A DNA stretch of 64,000 nucleotides from Tubulanus polymorphus (lineage: Eukaryota > Nemertea > Palaeonemertea > Tubulaniformes > Tubulanidae): contig NC_134027.1 in NCBI RefSeq assembly GCF_964204645.1, positions 479,501-543,500 on the forward strand, read 5' to 3'. The translations under genes were made by a program, and so were the position numbers. Within the stretch, counting starts at the first letter, position 1. Every line of letters begins with the position of its first letter. The notes beneath the pieces are model-generated. The model was given only the letters and a program-made list of their open reading frames with translations, was not told where the DNA came from and ran no database searches. This document shows, piece by piece, positions 34,586-44,771 of the stretch.

Positions 34586-35462
34586 GAACCGCAACTTAAC
34601 AATAAACCGGATCAACTTAATATAGTGCTGAGGACCAAAAATAAACAATAAACCCGACCAGTGTAATTCAGTGTCGAGAACCGCAGTTAAACGATGAACC
34701 CGACCAGTGTAATTCAGTGTTGAGAACCACAATTAAACGATGAACCGGACCAGTGTAATTCAGTGTCGAGAACCACAATTAAACGATGAACCTGACCAGT
34801 GTAATTCAGTGTCGAGAACTGCAATTAAATGATGAACCGGACCAGTATAATTCAGTGTCGAGAACCACAATTAAACGATGAACCGGACCAGTGTAATTCA
34901 GTGTCGAGAACCGCAATTAAACAATGAACCCGACCAGTGTAATTCAGTGTCGAGAACCGCAATTAAAGGATGAACCCGACCAGTGTAATTCAGTGTCGAG
35001 ACCAACAATTAAACGATAAACCCGACCAGTGTAATTCAGTGTCGAGGACCACAATTAAACGATGAACCGGACCAGTGTAATTCAGTGCTGAGAACCACAA
35101 TTAAACGATGAACCCGACCAGTGTAATTCAGTGTCGAGGACCACAATTAAACGATGAACCGGACCAGTGTAATTCAGTGCTGAGAACCACAATTAAACGA
35201 TGAACCCGACCAGTGTAATTCAGTGTCCAGAGCCGCAGTTAAACAATGAACCGGACCAGTGTAATTCAGTGTCGAGAACCGCAATTAAACGATGAACCGG
35301 ACCAGTGTAATTCAGGGTCGAGAACCGCGATTAAACGATGAACCGGACCAGTGTAATTCAGTGTCCAGAGCCGCAGTTAAACAATGAACCAGACCAGTGT
35401 AATTCAGTGTCGAGAACCGCGATTAAACGATGAACCGGACCAGTGTAATTCAGTTTCGTAAT
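34586..35462. repeat. 46-bp minisatellite
   Basis: About 19 units of accagtgtaattcagtgtcg plus agaaccacaattaaacgatgaaccgg, with c/g variants. It follows directly on the last exon of the exon array, so it may be part of its 3' exon. Confidence 0.95.
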
Positions 35463-35659
35463 AACCGCAATTAAACGATTATCTGGAGTTGTAATAGTGT
35501 TGTGTATTTGCGTAGTGGATCAAGTGGAAGGATTTTAAGTGTATTTGGTGACTTTAATTCGTTCGCATCCAACAGAATCAACAAAGACATTACAAAAAAC
35601 GACAAAAAATGATTGAATGTAAATGCATTGAATTTAGGTTTGTTGATCAAGATAATCAC

Positions 35660-36860
35660 TGATCAAGATTGACAGTTATAATCCATAATTGTTGAACTTG
35701 ATCAGAGATTTTCAAGATCGATTTTAAGGTGATTCAGAAGTTTAAATCTGATGTTTTAATCTCTGGGACTCAGATATTAAATCAATAGATTTTTACTGCT
35801 GAATGATCTTCATGTACAGATGAGCTACAATTGTTCCTAGTGTGTTCTGTTAAGACTGATTAAAGGGTGGAAAAACTTGACTCAAATTCAAATTGAGTCG
35901 AGTTTTTCTAAGATAATCTCTGATCAAGATCGGCAGTTACCGGTATAATCCATAATTGTTGAACTTGATTGGTGATATTCAAGATCTGTTTTAAGGTGAT
36001 TCACAAGTTTAAATCTAATGTTTTAATCTCTGGGTTCCAGATATTAAATCAATAGATTTTTACTGCTGAATGACCTTCGTGTTCAGATAAGCTACAATTG
36101 TTCCTAGTGTGTTCTGTTAAGAAAGGGTGGAAAAACTTGACCCAAATTCAAATTGAGTCGAGTTTTTCCAAGATAATCTCTGATCAAGATCGGCAGTTAT
36201 AATCCATAATTGTTGAACTTGATTGGTGATTTTCAAGATCTGTTTTAAGGTGATTCACAAGTTTAAATCTAATGTTTTAATCTCTGGGTTCCAGATATTA
36301 AATCAATAGATTTTTACTGCTGAATGACCTTCGTGTTCAGATAAGCTACAATTGTTCCTAGTGTGTTCTGTTAAGAAAGGGTGGAAAAACTTGACCCAAA
36401 TTCAAATTGAGTCGAGTTTTTCCAAGATAATCTCTGATCAAGATCGGCAGTTATAATCCATAATTGTTGAACTTGATTGGAGATTTTCGAGAACTGTTTT
36501 TAAGGTGATTCAGAAGTGTGAATCTGATGTTTTAATCTCTGGGTTTCAGAGATTAAATAAATAGGTTTTTACTTCTGAATCACTTCGGGTTTAGGTAAGT
36601 TAAAGTGGTTCCTATTGTAATCTGTTAAACTGATTAAAGGGTGGAAAAACTTGATTCAAATTAATAATCTGAATCAAGTTTTCCAATGATAATCCGCGAT
36701 CAAGTTCGGCAGTTATAATTCATAACTGTTGAACTCAATTCACAATTAAATGAACTGTTTTTAAGGTGATTCAGAAGTATAAATCTGATGTTCTAATCTC
36801 TGGGTTTCAGAGATTAAATCAATAGGCTTTACTTCTGGATCACTGTTAGGTTTTGATAAG
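35660..36860. repeat. 255-bp tandem repeat with a covarying hairpin
   Basis: Four to five units each contain gatcggcagttataatccat, ttttaaggtgattca and agattaaatcaatag. Each full unit has a hairpin: aaaaacttgactcaa pairs with ttgagtcgagttttt at 35877, 36132 and 36387. In the unit at 36642 both arms changed together (aaaacttgattca / tgaatcaagtttt). Confidence 0.9.
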
Positions 36861-38558
36861 TTGTAAGTTGTTCCTATTGTTTAAATGAATTGGTAGAAAT
36901 TCTATTTTTAGGTGACAGGTCAAATAGATTAGAGCAGTAATTTATGCAGAGGTTGAATTAATTTAATGTTTAATATACCAAAGAATGGTTTATTGTGAAG
37001 ATTTAATTAAAATCTTAAATAAAGAGTTGTTCAATTTCATAAATGTTTTGTTTTCGATGAAGTTTTTTCATTTTCTGGATTTGAGGAATTTGACTTTAAA
37101 TTCATCAGTGGATTGAGCACAGTTCTGTGGACACAGTTTTGGGACCGAGACCTGGAGACACAGCTCAAGACCCAGTTACAAGTTCAACTGGACTCCATCC
37201 CAAAAAACCCTGGGCCCTTCAAACCTTTAAGTAAGATGCTCACTTACAGATTCATAAAATTGACCCTTATTATCTTGTCATCTGCAGCACCATCTCAGAG
37301 GCTTAAACCAAGAATTTCTTGTAATGTTCAACAAATGTGAATTACATTAAGTAATTTTTGAGATCGACTTACACCTGAGTTTTTTCTAAATCACAGTCTA
37401 CTTATTTCATAGTCATCCACGATTTCATAGCTCTCTAACTATTCAACCCTTTCCCTGATGGGCCCTGGCCCCAATTGCTGAACCCAGTTCTTCAAGTCTA
37501 ATTTCTGGGTTTAGTGGTTTATCAGGAAATTATTGGATTAATTGGAAATATATCTAACAGTCATAATAAAGTTTAAAATTAATCATTTGACATATCGTAA
37601 TTGATTTTGTTCGCCACAACGCCTTTCTCAGCAGGATTATAGCATTTTACTTTCTATGGGTTTTTTAAAGGTAAGTTTTCAAAGGACAGAATGTCCGAAT
37701 ATACGTCCGGATCCGCCTTTATATGCCTCATTCCGATTCTGCTCATTTGCATATATTTTCAGCAAGTGGAAATCCCCGAATTCCAAGATGGCGGCGACCA
37801 TGATATATCAAATAACAACTATTTTGGGCCAAATCAACGCTTTCTCAAGACAAAATAATCCTGTTGGTTAGTTATATTTTTGATAATCGAATTTATTTGC
37901 AAAGTTAAAGTGAAGTTCCAATGACAGATAGAAACGTTGAAAGACTGGGGTAGATTGAAACATGCCCTAGCCACTGGCCACTATCATATGAACAGTCCTA
38001 AACTTTTTGATCCAACTGCACCAGTTAAGGTCACCGACTGTGTGGCCCTTATTTAACAATAATGTGTACATATAAGCACAAGGACCCCCAAACTGCAGTT
38101 GCTCTGTTGGTTTTAAATCTGTATATAGTCTTAGTCATTTTTGATCTTATCATCTGTTCTCCACCTTTTTGAGTGTGAGAGTTTTATAAACTGTTGTGAA
38201 GATTGAGGAAGTCGATAGAAAGAGATGAAAATTGTTAAAGTTGTTATCATGAAAATGACTGAGCTTACTATGTACAGTATATACGACCCAGAGGGACATG
38301 GCTTATTATGAGAAACATTGAGGTTTTCATGAAAGTTCATGAATTTTGCATGAAAGTACAATGTTGGAAAATATATCCCCTGTCACACTCCCTGATTCTT
38401 TTTCATTGCCCTCATTTCTCTGAAAGGCCCTTCAACTGAATCAGTCTCCAGTCGAAAAGGTTCCTCTTATAAGTTCAATTGTCTATAACTGATGATGTGA
38501 TGTGAAGAGTCTACAATTGAACAAATACCGCATTGAAATCAAATCTTCTCTATTTCAG
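36861..38558. other. Non-coding, one dispersed repeat
   Basis: 37700-37920 resembles 16790-16925 (aattccaagatggcgg, aaatcaacgctttc, aataatcctgttggtta). The 75-codon frame at 37113 shows no recognisable motif. Nothing else is called. Confidence 0.5.
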
Positions 38559-38759
38559 GCATTACTTCTGGCATAAAACACTATTCAAGCAATGTAGGAG
38601 CATTTATAGGCGCAGCAGGAAGGAGGAGTTCAGGAGCAGCATCATATAGGAGTTGCACAGGAGCAGCATCATAGGAGTAGTGCAGGAGCAGTGAGAGCTT
38701 CATAGGAGCAGCAAGACCAGCATCATAGATAGGAACAGTAGCTGAAGGAATGAAACAAG
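38559..38759 (+). other. Exon-like GGAGCAGC-rich segment
   Basis: An acceptor (tctatttcag) is followed by repeats of taggagcagcatcat and ends aag before ataagtag. A homologous segment with the same edges lies at 53232-53407. No frame stays open over both, so a non-coding exon is likely. The donor-like ataagt has AT rather than GT. Confidence 0.4.
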
Positions 38760-38809
38760 ATAAGTAGCATTTGAAATATAGAAAATAGAAAAGCTGTAGA
38801 ATGTTTTCT

Positions 38810-41800
38810 ATTGTAAAAATATTTTCAAATTCAGTCTGATTTGTGCCAGATTGTAACTGTAGAAGTTTCACTCATTGTTTCAGTCTAATTGAGATGTGGC
38901 TGGTGTACATGTAACATTGAGTGTGTAACACTGCAGTCATTTCTTCAATTATTCCTCCTCAGTTGGAAGAATGTTTGTTCTCTCATCTTCATTAGCGATA
39001 AGAATCAATCCCATCCGTCTAACAACAGCATCGTAACATTTCCACTTATCTAATCCTAGAGGGAATGAGTAGTATGAGGTTTGGGTATGGAGTGGGGCAG
39101 GGTAAGGTGTAGTTGACAGTTAGGGTAGGATAGGGTAATGTGGTGAGGTAAGGTCGGTTTGATGATGCAGGGTTATTTGATGTGGTTGGATTCGATGATG
39201 AGTTTGATATGGAACTGGTCGAGGTGGGTGTTTGTGGTAGTGTACGGTGTGTATGTTCGGAGGGTGTATGATAACTGATTGAAAGGTTGCTGTTAGAGGT
39301 CAGTGCAGTAGTGATGCTGGTATAGTTTGTGTAAGGTAGGCGTCGGTGTACCGGCTTAAGTATAGGGTAAGGCATGGTCAGAGTAATGTTACCGTAGAGG
39401 AAAAGTTATGTGGGGAAGGGTGTTTTTGTTTTCAGCCCACTTGAGACTTAAGTCTCAGCGGGCCGTTGCATTTTCTTTTCATCCGTTGTCCGTTTGTGCA
39501 TCCGCAGACGGAATACAGTTATTTTTGGAGGTTTTTAAGTTTTCCAACGCCACTGCACATGTTCTCCAGGGGGTGTTGAGTATAGAATTTTCAGATTGTC
39601 AGGAATTTCACCAAGTGTGCATGGTGTCCCTGGACTCCCCAATTTTGAAATTAGGGTGAATTCTGTAGAATTCTAATGATTGGTTAAATGGGCATCACTC
39701 TTTATTGGAATTCTGTGCTTAAAATATTGAATATGAAAGTAAGAACAGACGTCGTAGCTGTCACTGTGGACAGTGAATCTATTTCTGATTTGTGTGGATG
39801 TGATGGCGCAGGTGGTGGCCATAAATAGAGGTCACCTCTTAATCATTACATGTCCTTAGATGGATAGGACACAAGGGTAAATGAAAACATTCTTTAGGTT
39901 ACTGCCAGGTTTTAGGGTATCGTACCAAGCCTTACCTTCCCGACCTCCTTCCCGCGCTAGCTATTCCAAAATCTCTATATGAGATACATCGATAACGATG
40001 CTACTGAAGATTGAATTCATCGATTCATTTTGGAATTGAAACTTGTTTCATGGAACAAATGGTGCTGCAAATAAACAATATCATCAAACAATGATTCTGA
40101 TTGACTATAGTGAACTGCTGCCCTACTACTGGTTTTAAAAGCACTGATTGAGATAGATTCAAACCCAGTTCGATTACTTATTTCCGAACACTTACTGCCG
40201 GTTGGTACTGGTACATAGCCAGGAGAGACAGCCATAAGAAAAAGAAAGAAAATGAAGAACATGAAGAGTGGGGGGTTTAGTCCACTGTCTGCCTAGCGGG
40301 TAGGCAGTGGTCTATTACTACCTCGACTCAAAAAAAAGGTGAGCTTAAAGCCACCAAGCACAAAAGTGGGGTCCGAAGGGTAGTCCTCTGCTGGCTTAGA
40401 GGGCAGGCATTGGTCTATTCTTACCTCACGTGCTTAAAAATGTTCACAAAAATGGCTATTAAGAGAGAGAGAGTGAGAGAGAGGAGGTGGTAAGTTTCCT
40501 TTACTTGACTGGGTGTAAAGTGATCAATAATGGAAATCATTTACGGTAAACCTTGAGTTTACTAACAATGTATTTTGGGTTCAGAGTCTATTTCCCAACA
40601 GTTTGCTGTTCACAAGCTGGTAGTAGGGTAAAAACTACCGGTATTCAGAGATTTGTGAATCAGAAGTTTTGCCATCATTTGCTTCATGAATCATTCACTT
40701 GTTAAAATGAATGATGTGACACACATGTAAAATACTGTTACTGATTTATCATTTTTGATGGTGTCTTGATATTCGACATCTTGCAGGTATCGTCTCCTAG
40801 TATTTCACATAGAATTGAGGAGTAGTTTGAGTGAATGGGAGGCATGGAGAGATTGGGCTCAAGATATCTCACTCGTTTGTTTAGGTTTAGTTTGGGATCA
40901 TCTTATTCAGCTTCAGTGTATATAATACATCCTCGACTACTTTTCAACTAGTAGTTCATCGTAGGTTTTTGACATCACATCCATAGCTCCTTCCACTACT
41001 CGTGAATTTACAATTCATTCCTATCCGATGATGCTATTTATGATGGAATGTGTTAAAGTAGATGTCTATGTGTTTTCATCTTTTGGTAAATCGTGAAAAA
41101 TTCTGGCTAATTTGAATCGAAAGCCATTGATTATTATCTTGCGCGGTAATGATGGAAAAATTCAAAATGCGAATAGCTGTGTGGAATAAGAGAATGTGTT
41201 AAAAGGATTTGAGACATTGAGATGTGTAAAGAGAGACTGATTACACCTGTACTGTCCTAGCCCCTCCCCAGGCAGTCACCACCTCGCCCCAACCAATTTT
41301 ACCAAATCACCCTCACCTCAACAACATCAAAATCCCTTTCACTTTTCCTCTACCATTATTTTTACCATGCCGGCTACCTTATCCCTAACCCTGCAAACCA
41401 CACTCTACTCTACACAAACCATACCAACATCACAACTGTACCGTCCTCCAGCACCAACCTTTCTTCATTGTCAGACACCTCTCTAACTATACATCGTACA
41501 CTACCACGTACACCCACCTCGACCGGTTCTATAACAAGCTGATCATCTAATCCAGCCATATCAAACAACCCTGCATCATCCAACCTGACCTTACCTTACC
41601 ACAATACCCTATCCTCCCCTAACATGTCAATCACACCATTCCCTTTTCCATTCCATCCCCAAGCGCCATACTACTCGACATTCCCTCTATGATTGAATAA
41701 GATAGAAATGTTACAATGTTGTAGTTAGACGGATGGGATTGATTTTCTTTGCTAATGAAGATGAGAGATCAAACATTCTTCTAACTGAGGAGGAATAAGT

Positions 41801-41950
41801 GAACAAACTACAGCGGTGTTACACACTCAATGTTACATGTACATCAGTTATATCTCAATTAGACTGAAACAATGAGTGAAACTTCTACAGTTACAATCTG
41901 ACACAAATCAGACTGTGTCAGAAAACATTTTTACATTAGCCCCACGTGCT
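38810..41950. repeat. Large inverted repeat (arms about 550 bp, spacer about 2 kb)
   Basis: 38815-39370 matches the reverse complement of 41345-41945: the words cagattgtaactgtagaagtttcactc, ttcctcctcagttggaagaatgtttg, and the ggtagg-type low-complexity part all have mirrored partners. The arms differ by scattered changes and gaps. No transposase is seen in the spacer. Confidence 0.75.
39380..41340. other. Spacer of the 38.8-41.9 kb inverted repeat
   Basis: It contains an 83-codon plus frame at 39408-39659 without recognised features. A diverged tandem pair at 40275-40430 (gtaggcagtggtctattactacctc / gggcaggcattggtctattcttacctc) is followed by a GA-run near 40465. No gene is called. Confidence 0.4.
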
Positions 41951-42184
41951 GAGTGGATGATAGACATCATGAGACTCATCAAATTTTGAGAAATTAGTTT
42001 AATTGAAAAATTAATCTAAGCAATGTCTGTTTTTGCATTTCAGAGGTTGATGTTACCTGAACATGCAGTTCTGAGCTGACTCCAGATCAGGTGAGCATGT
42101 ATGCAGTGAAATTGGATAAAATCATGAGATTTTCCAAGAGCTCTTATTAGTGGAATTTTGTCTCTAATAGCCCTTGATCCAAGT

Positions 42185-42346
42185 GCTGCCCTGTGAGACA
42201 CTGTCTGGTGAACTCAACATCCAAGTGCTGCAGAATCTACCCCCAGTGAGACACTGTCTGGTGAACTCAACCTCCAAGTGCTGCAGAATCTACCCCCAGT
42301 GAGACACTGTCTGGTGAACTCAACATCCAAGTGCTGCAGAATCTAG
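42185..42346. repeat. 52-bp minisatellite, short block
   Basis: Three units contain gtgagacactgtctggtgaa and ctcaacatccaagtgctgca. The same unit is at 43525-43985. Confidence 0.95.
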
Positions 42347-43524
42347 GTTTGAATTCTCTTAGATTTTTTAAACCTAAAATTCTAAGATATTCTGTGAAGA
42401 CAACAATTTGACCAGTTGTCCTTTTGACTGCATGTTTTGAGTGATTTCCAATTAGCTACATGATTCAATGTGTGGTTGTCAAATGGCTCAATATTTCCCA
42501 AACCATTTTCTAATTTATAACTGTCAAAATTCATTTGTTCAATCATGAGGTCTAGAATTGGTTTTCATTGAATACATGAAATCCAGATATTTTATTTGTT
42601 GATTTCAAAATTATTTATTTCGCCGATTCCTTTCTAATCTCACTTTGGCAACTCATTCTGAATCAGCGACGGAAGGTGACAAACTGGTCACATCGAAATA
42701 CGCTGTGCTCGGTGCCTCGGGATCCGAACCGAAACCTGACCGCACGTATAAATTCAATTGAATCCATTCGGGTTCTTCCTTTTCTTAGTTAAACTTGTTT
42801 CTGTGGTTGCGAGACGGCGGGAAGAAAAATAGCGGTGGCGGTAAGGGGGGTGGTAGCCCTTTAAGTGAATATGCTCGGTGACAGGGATGGCGAAAGGCCA
42901 CCCGGGGAGGACGATAGCATGAGGGCATCGGACGCTCCTTTACTGAACCGCGGATTCTGGGGCCCGAGAGTATCGTGTGTATGATCACTTACTCGATAAG
43001 GTAGTCATGTGCATCAAGAGATACGGGCATTTCTATCCTAGCCTCAGTTGTCTGCGGGGACGCACCTTAAAACAGTTTGAAAAAATCACCTCGAACATGT
43101 TTAAGCATAATTCACGGGCGCAAAAAAGAATAAACAGAAAGAAAGAAAGAGGTGTCGGTCGTTTTTATAAACCACTAGGGGCGAGTTAAGCTTAGACGAG
43201 GAATTTGGCATCTTAGAAATATATTCGAAATTCCTAGGTTTTAATAGAGAATTCAGCAGGGAAAATATTTGAGTATTTTATGTGATTCAATTCTAAATTG
43301 TAACCTCATCGTGCAATGTATTTTATTGGAATGAACTTAAACATGCAGGCTGGACTTTCACGTGATGTTTTGAAATATAGATTCAGGAACATTGACAATT
43401 CCTGATTTGAAGCACATGTTTTTACCACAAAGCAGTTAAACTTTACTCTATCTACTGTATGATTACATTCTAACATGTATTTCTTTCCATTATTTTTCTA
43501 TCATTCACGCCGAGATCATCTACT
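42347..43524. other. Spacer between two 52-bp arrays
   Basis: Probably an intron of the non-coding transcript. A 70-codon plus frame at 42977-43189 (Lys/Arg-rich, M-Y-D-H-L-L-D-K) and the GC-richer stretch 42660-42980 stand out by composition, but I recognise no family. Confidence 0.35.
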
Positions 43525-43985
43525 CCCAGTGAGAACTGTCTGGTGAACTCAACATCCAAGTGCTGCAGAATCTACCTCCAGTGATACACTGTCTGGTGAA
43601 CTCAACATCCAAGTGCTGCAGAATCTACCCCCAGTGAGACACTGTCTGGTGAACTCAACATCCAAGTGCTGCAGAATCTACCCCCAGTGAGACACTGTCT
43701 GGTGAACTCAACATCCAAGTGCTGCAGAATCTACCTCCAGTGAGACACTGTCTGGTGAACTCAACATCCAAGTGCTACAGAATCTACCCCCAGTGAGACA
43801 CTGTCTGGTGAACTCAACATCCAAGTGCTGCAGAATCTACCCCCAGTGAGACACTGTCTGGTGAACTCAACATCCAAGTGCTGCAGAATCTACCCCCAGT
43901 GAGACACTGTCTGGTGAACTCAACATCCAAGTGCTGCAGAATCTACCTCCAGTGAGACACTGTCTGGTGAACTCAACATCCAAGG
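43525..43985. repeat. 52-bp minisatellite, long block
   Basis: Nine units, nearly identical to each other and to 42185-42346. Differences are ctaccccc/ctacctcc and gctgcag/gctacag. Confidence 0.95.
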
Positions 43986-44627
43986 AGATGATCTGTTAAT
44001 TAGACTCATGGTTGTGCTGGCTACTGATATGGGAGGTATGTATCCTATCTGGAGCCAATTTCACTTTGATTCCAACAACTAATTTCTTATGATTCTCCAT
44101 TTCATTTTCCATTAGAAGGAACTGTGTTATTATGATTTGTCTGAGTGTCCGTTAATGTTAGTTGAACTGTAACTCAGAGAAGTGAACCGTGGATGTTATA
44201 ACTCCACAGATGTCATGTATGTATCAGGACAACTTTCATTATCAATGAATATATGTTTTATTTTTTCATAATCTATGAAATAGATGTCATTGAATCTGTT
44301 ATTTTCATTTCAGTGTCCTAAGTTTAACTGTAAAGGATAGAACCGATAGCTGAATTGAATTCAACTCCTCCGGCAATGTTTGAGTCAGCTTCAGATATGA
44401 GTGGTATGTGTGTATGGAGACGAATTCAATTTGTGAGAATCTGTGAGATATAAATGTTACAATGTAGAATTTGTTATTCTCATTTCAGTGTCCATCAATA
44501 TTAAGCTGAACTGATGCAGAATGAACTTATAGATAATGAACTGAATTGCTGGAGTCAGCTACTACTGGTCTGTGGTATGTGTTTGGAGCCAGAAATTTAA
44601 CAATGACTGTAATATAATCTCAGAGCT

Positions 44628-44771
44628 GCCAACTGTTACTGATTTTCAGTATTTGTAACGATTTTGTTACGAGAAATACTGATTTAGTTAATTCACATTT
44701 TGATGAAATGTTACTGAAAAAAGCTCAATTTGTTGGTGATAACACTTTTCAGGGGTTGGCAGCCCTGTAAT
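44628..44771. mobile_element. MITE with GCTGCCAAC ends, shorter relative
   Basis: agagctgccaactgttactga to ggttggcagccctgta. It lies in an intron of the short-exon array. Its right end coincides with the start of the window's first 30 bases. Confidence 0.6.

Larger units (their letters stand above)
32480..34590 (+). ncRNA. Tandem exon-intron array with overlapping small ORFs
   Basis: Seven copies of an acceptor cttttcagTTTTCAATTTGCC and donors AAATTAGgtaattat give exons ending at 32552, then 32659-32805, 33065-33222, 33330-33476, 33736-33893, 34001-34158, 34266-34423 and from 34533. Exons are 147 or 158 bases; introns are 106-109 or 259. The five 158-base-type junctions place an ATG 52 bases before the donor. 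Spliced to the next exon this gives four ORFs: two of 53 aa (33842-33893+34001-34110 and 34107-34158+34266-34375) and two shorter ones. Their stop and the next start overlap as ATGA. The 53-aa product has a basic, helical second half (V-V-R-K-L-L-Q, A-K-I-E-E-I-L-R-R). No family is recognised. A spliced non-coding RNA remains possible. Confidence 0.5.

Noticed and set aside
39046-39375. 109-codon Ser/Thr/Pro-rich minus frame
   Set aside because: It is produced by ggtagg-type low-complexity sequence in one arm of the inverted repeat; the other arm does not keep the frame.
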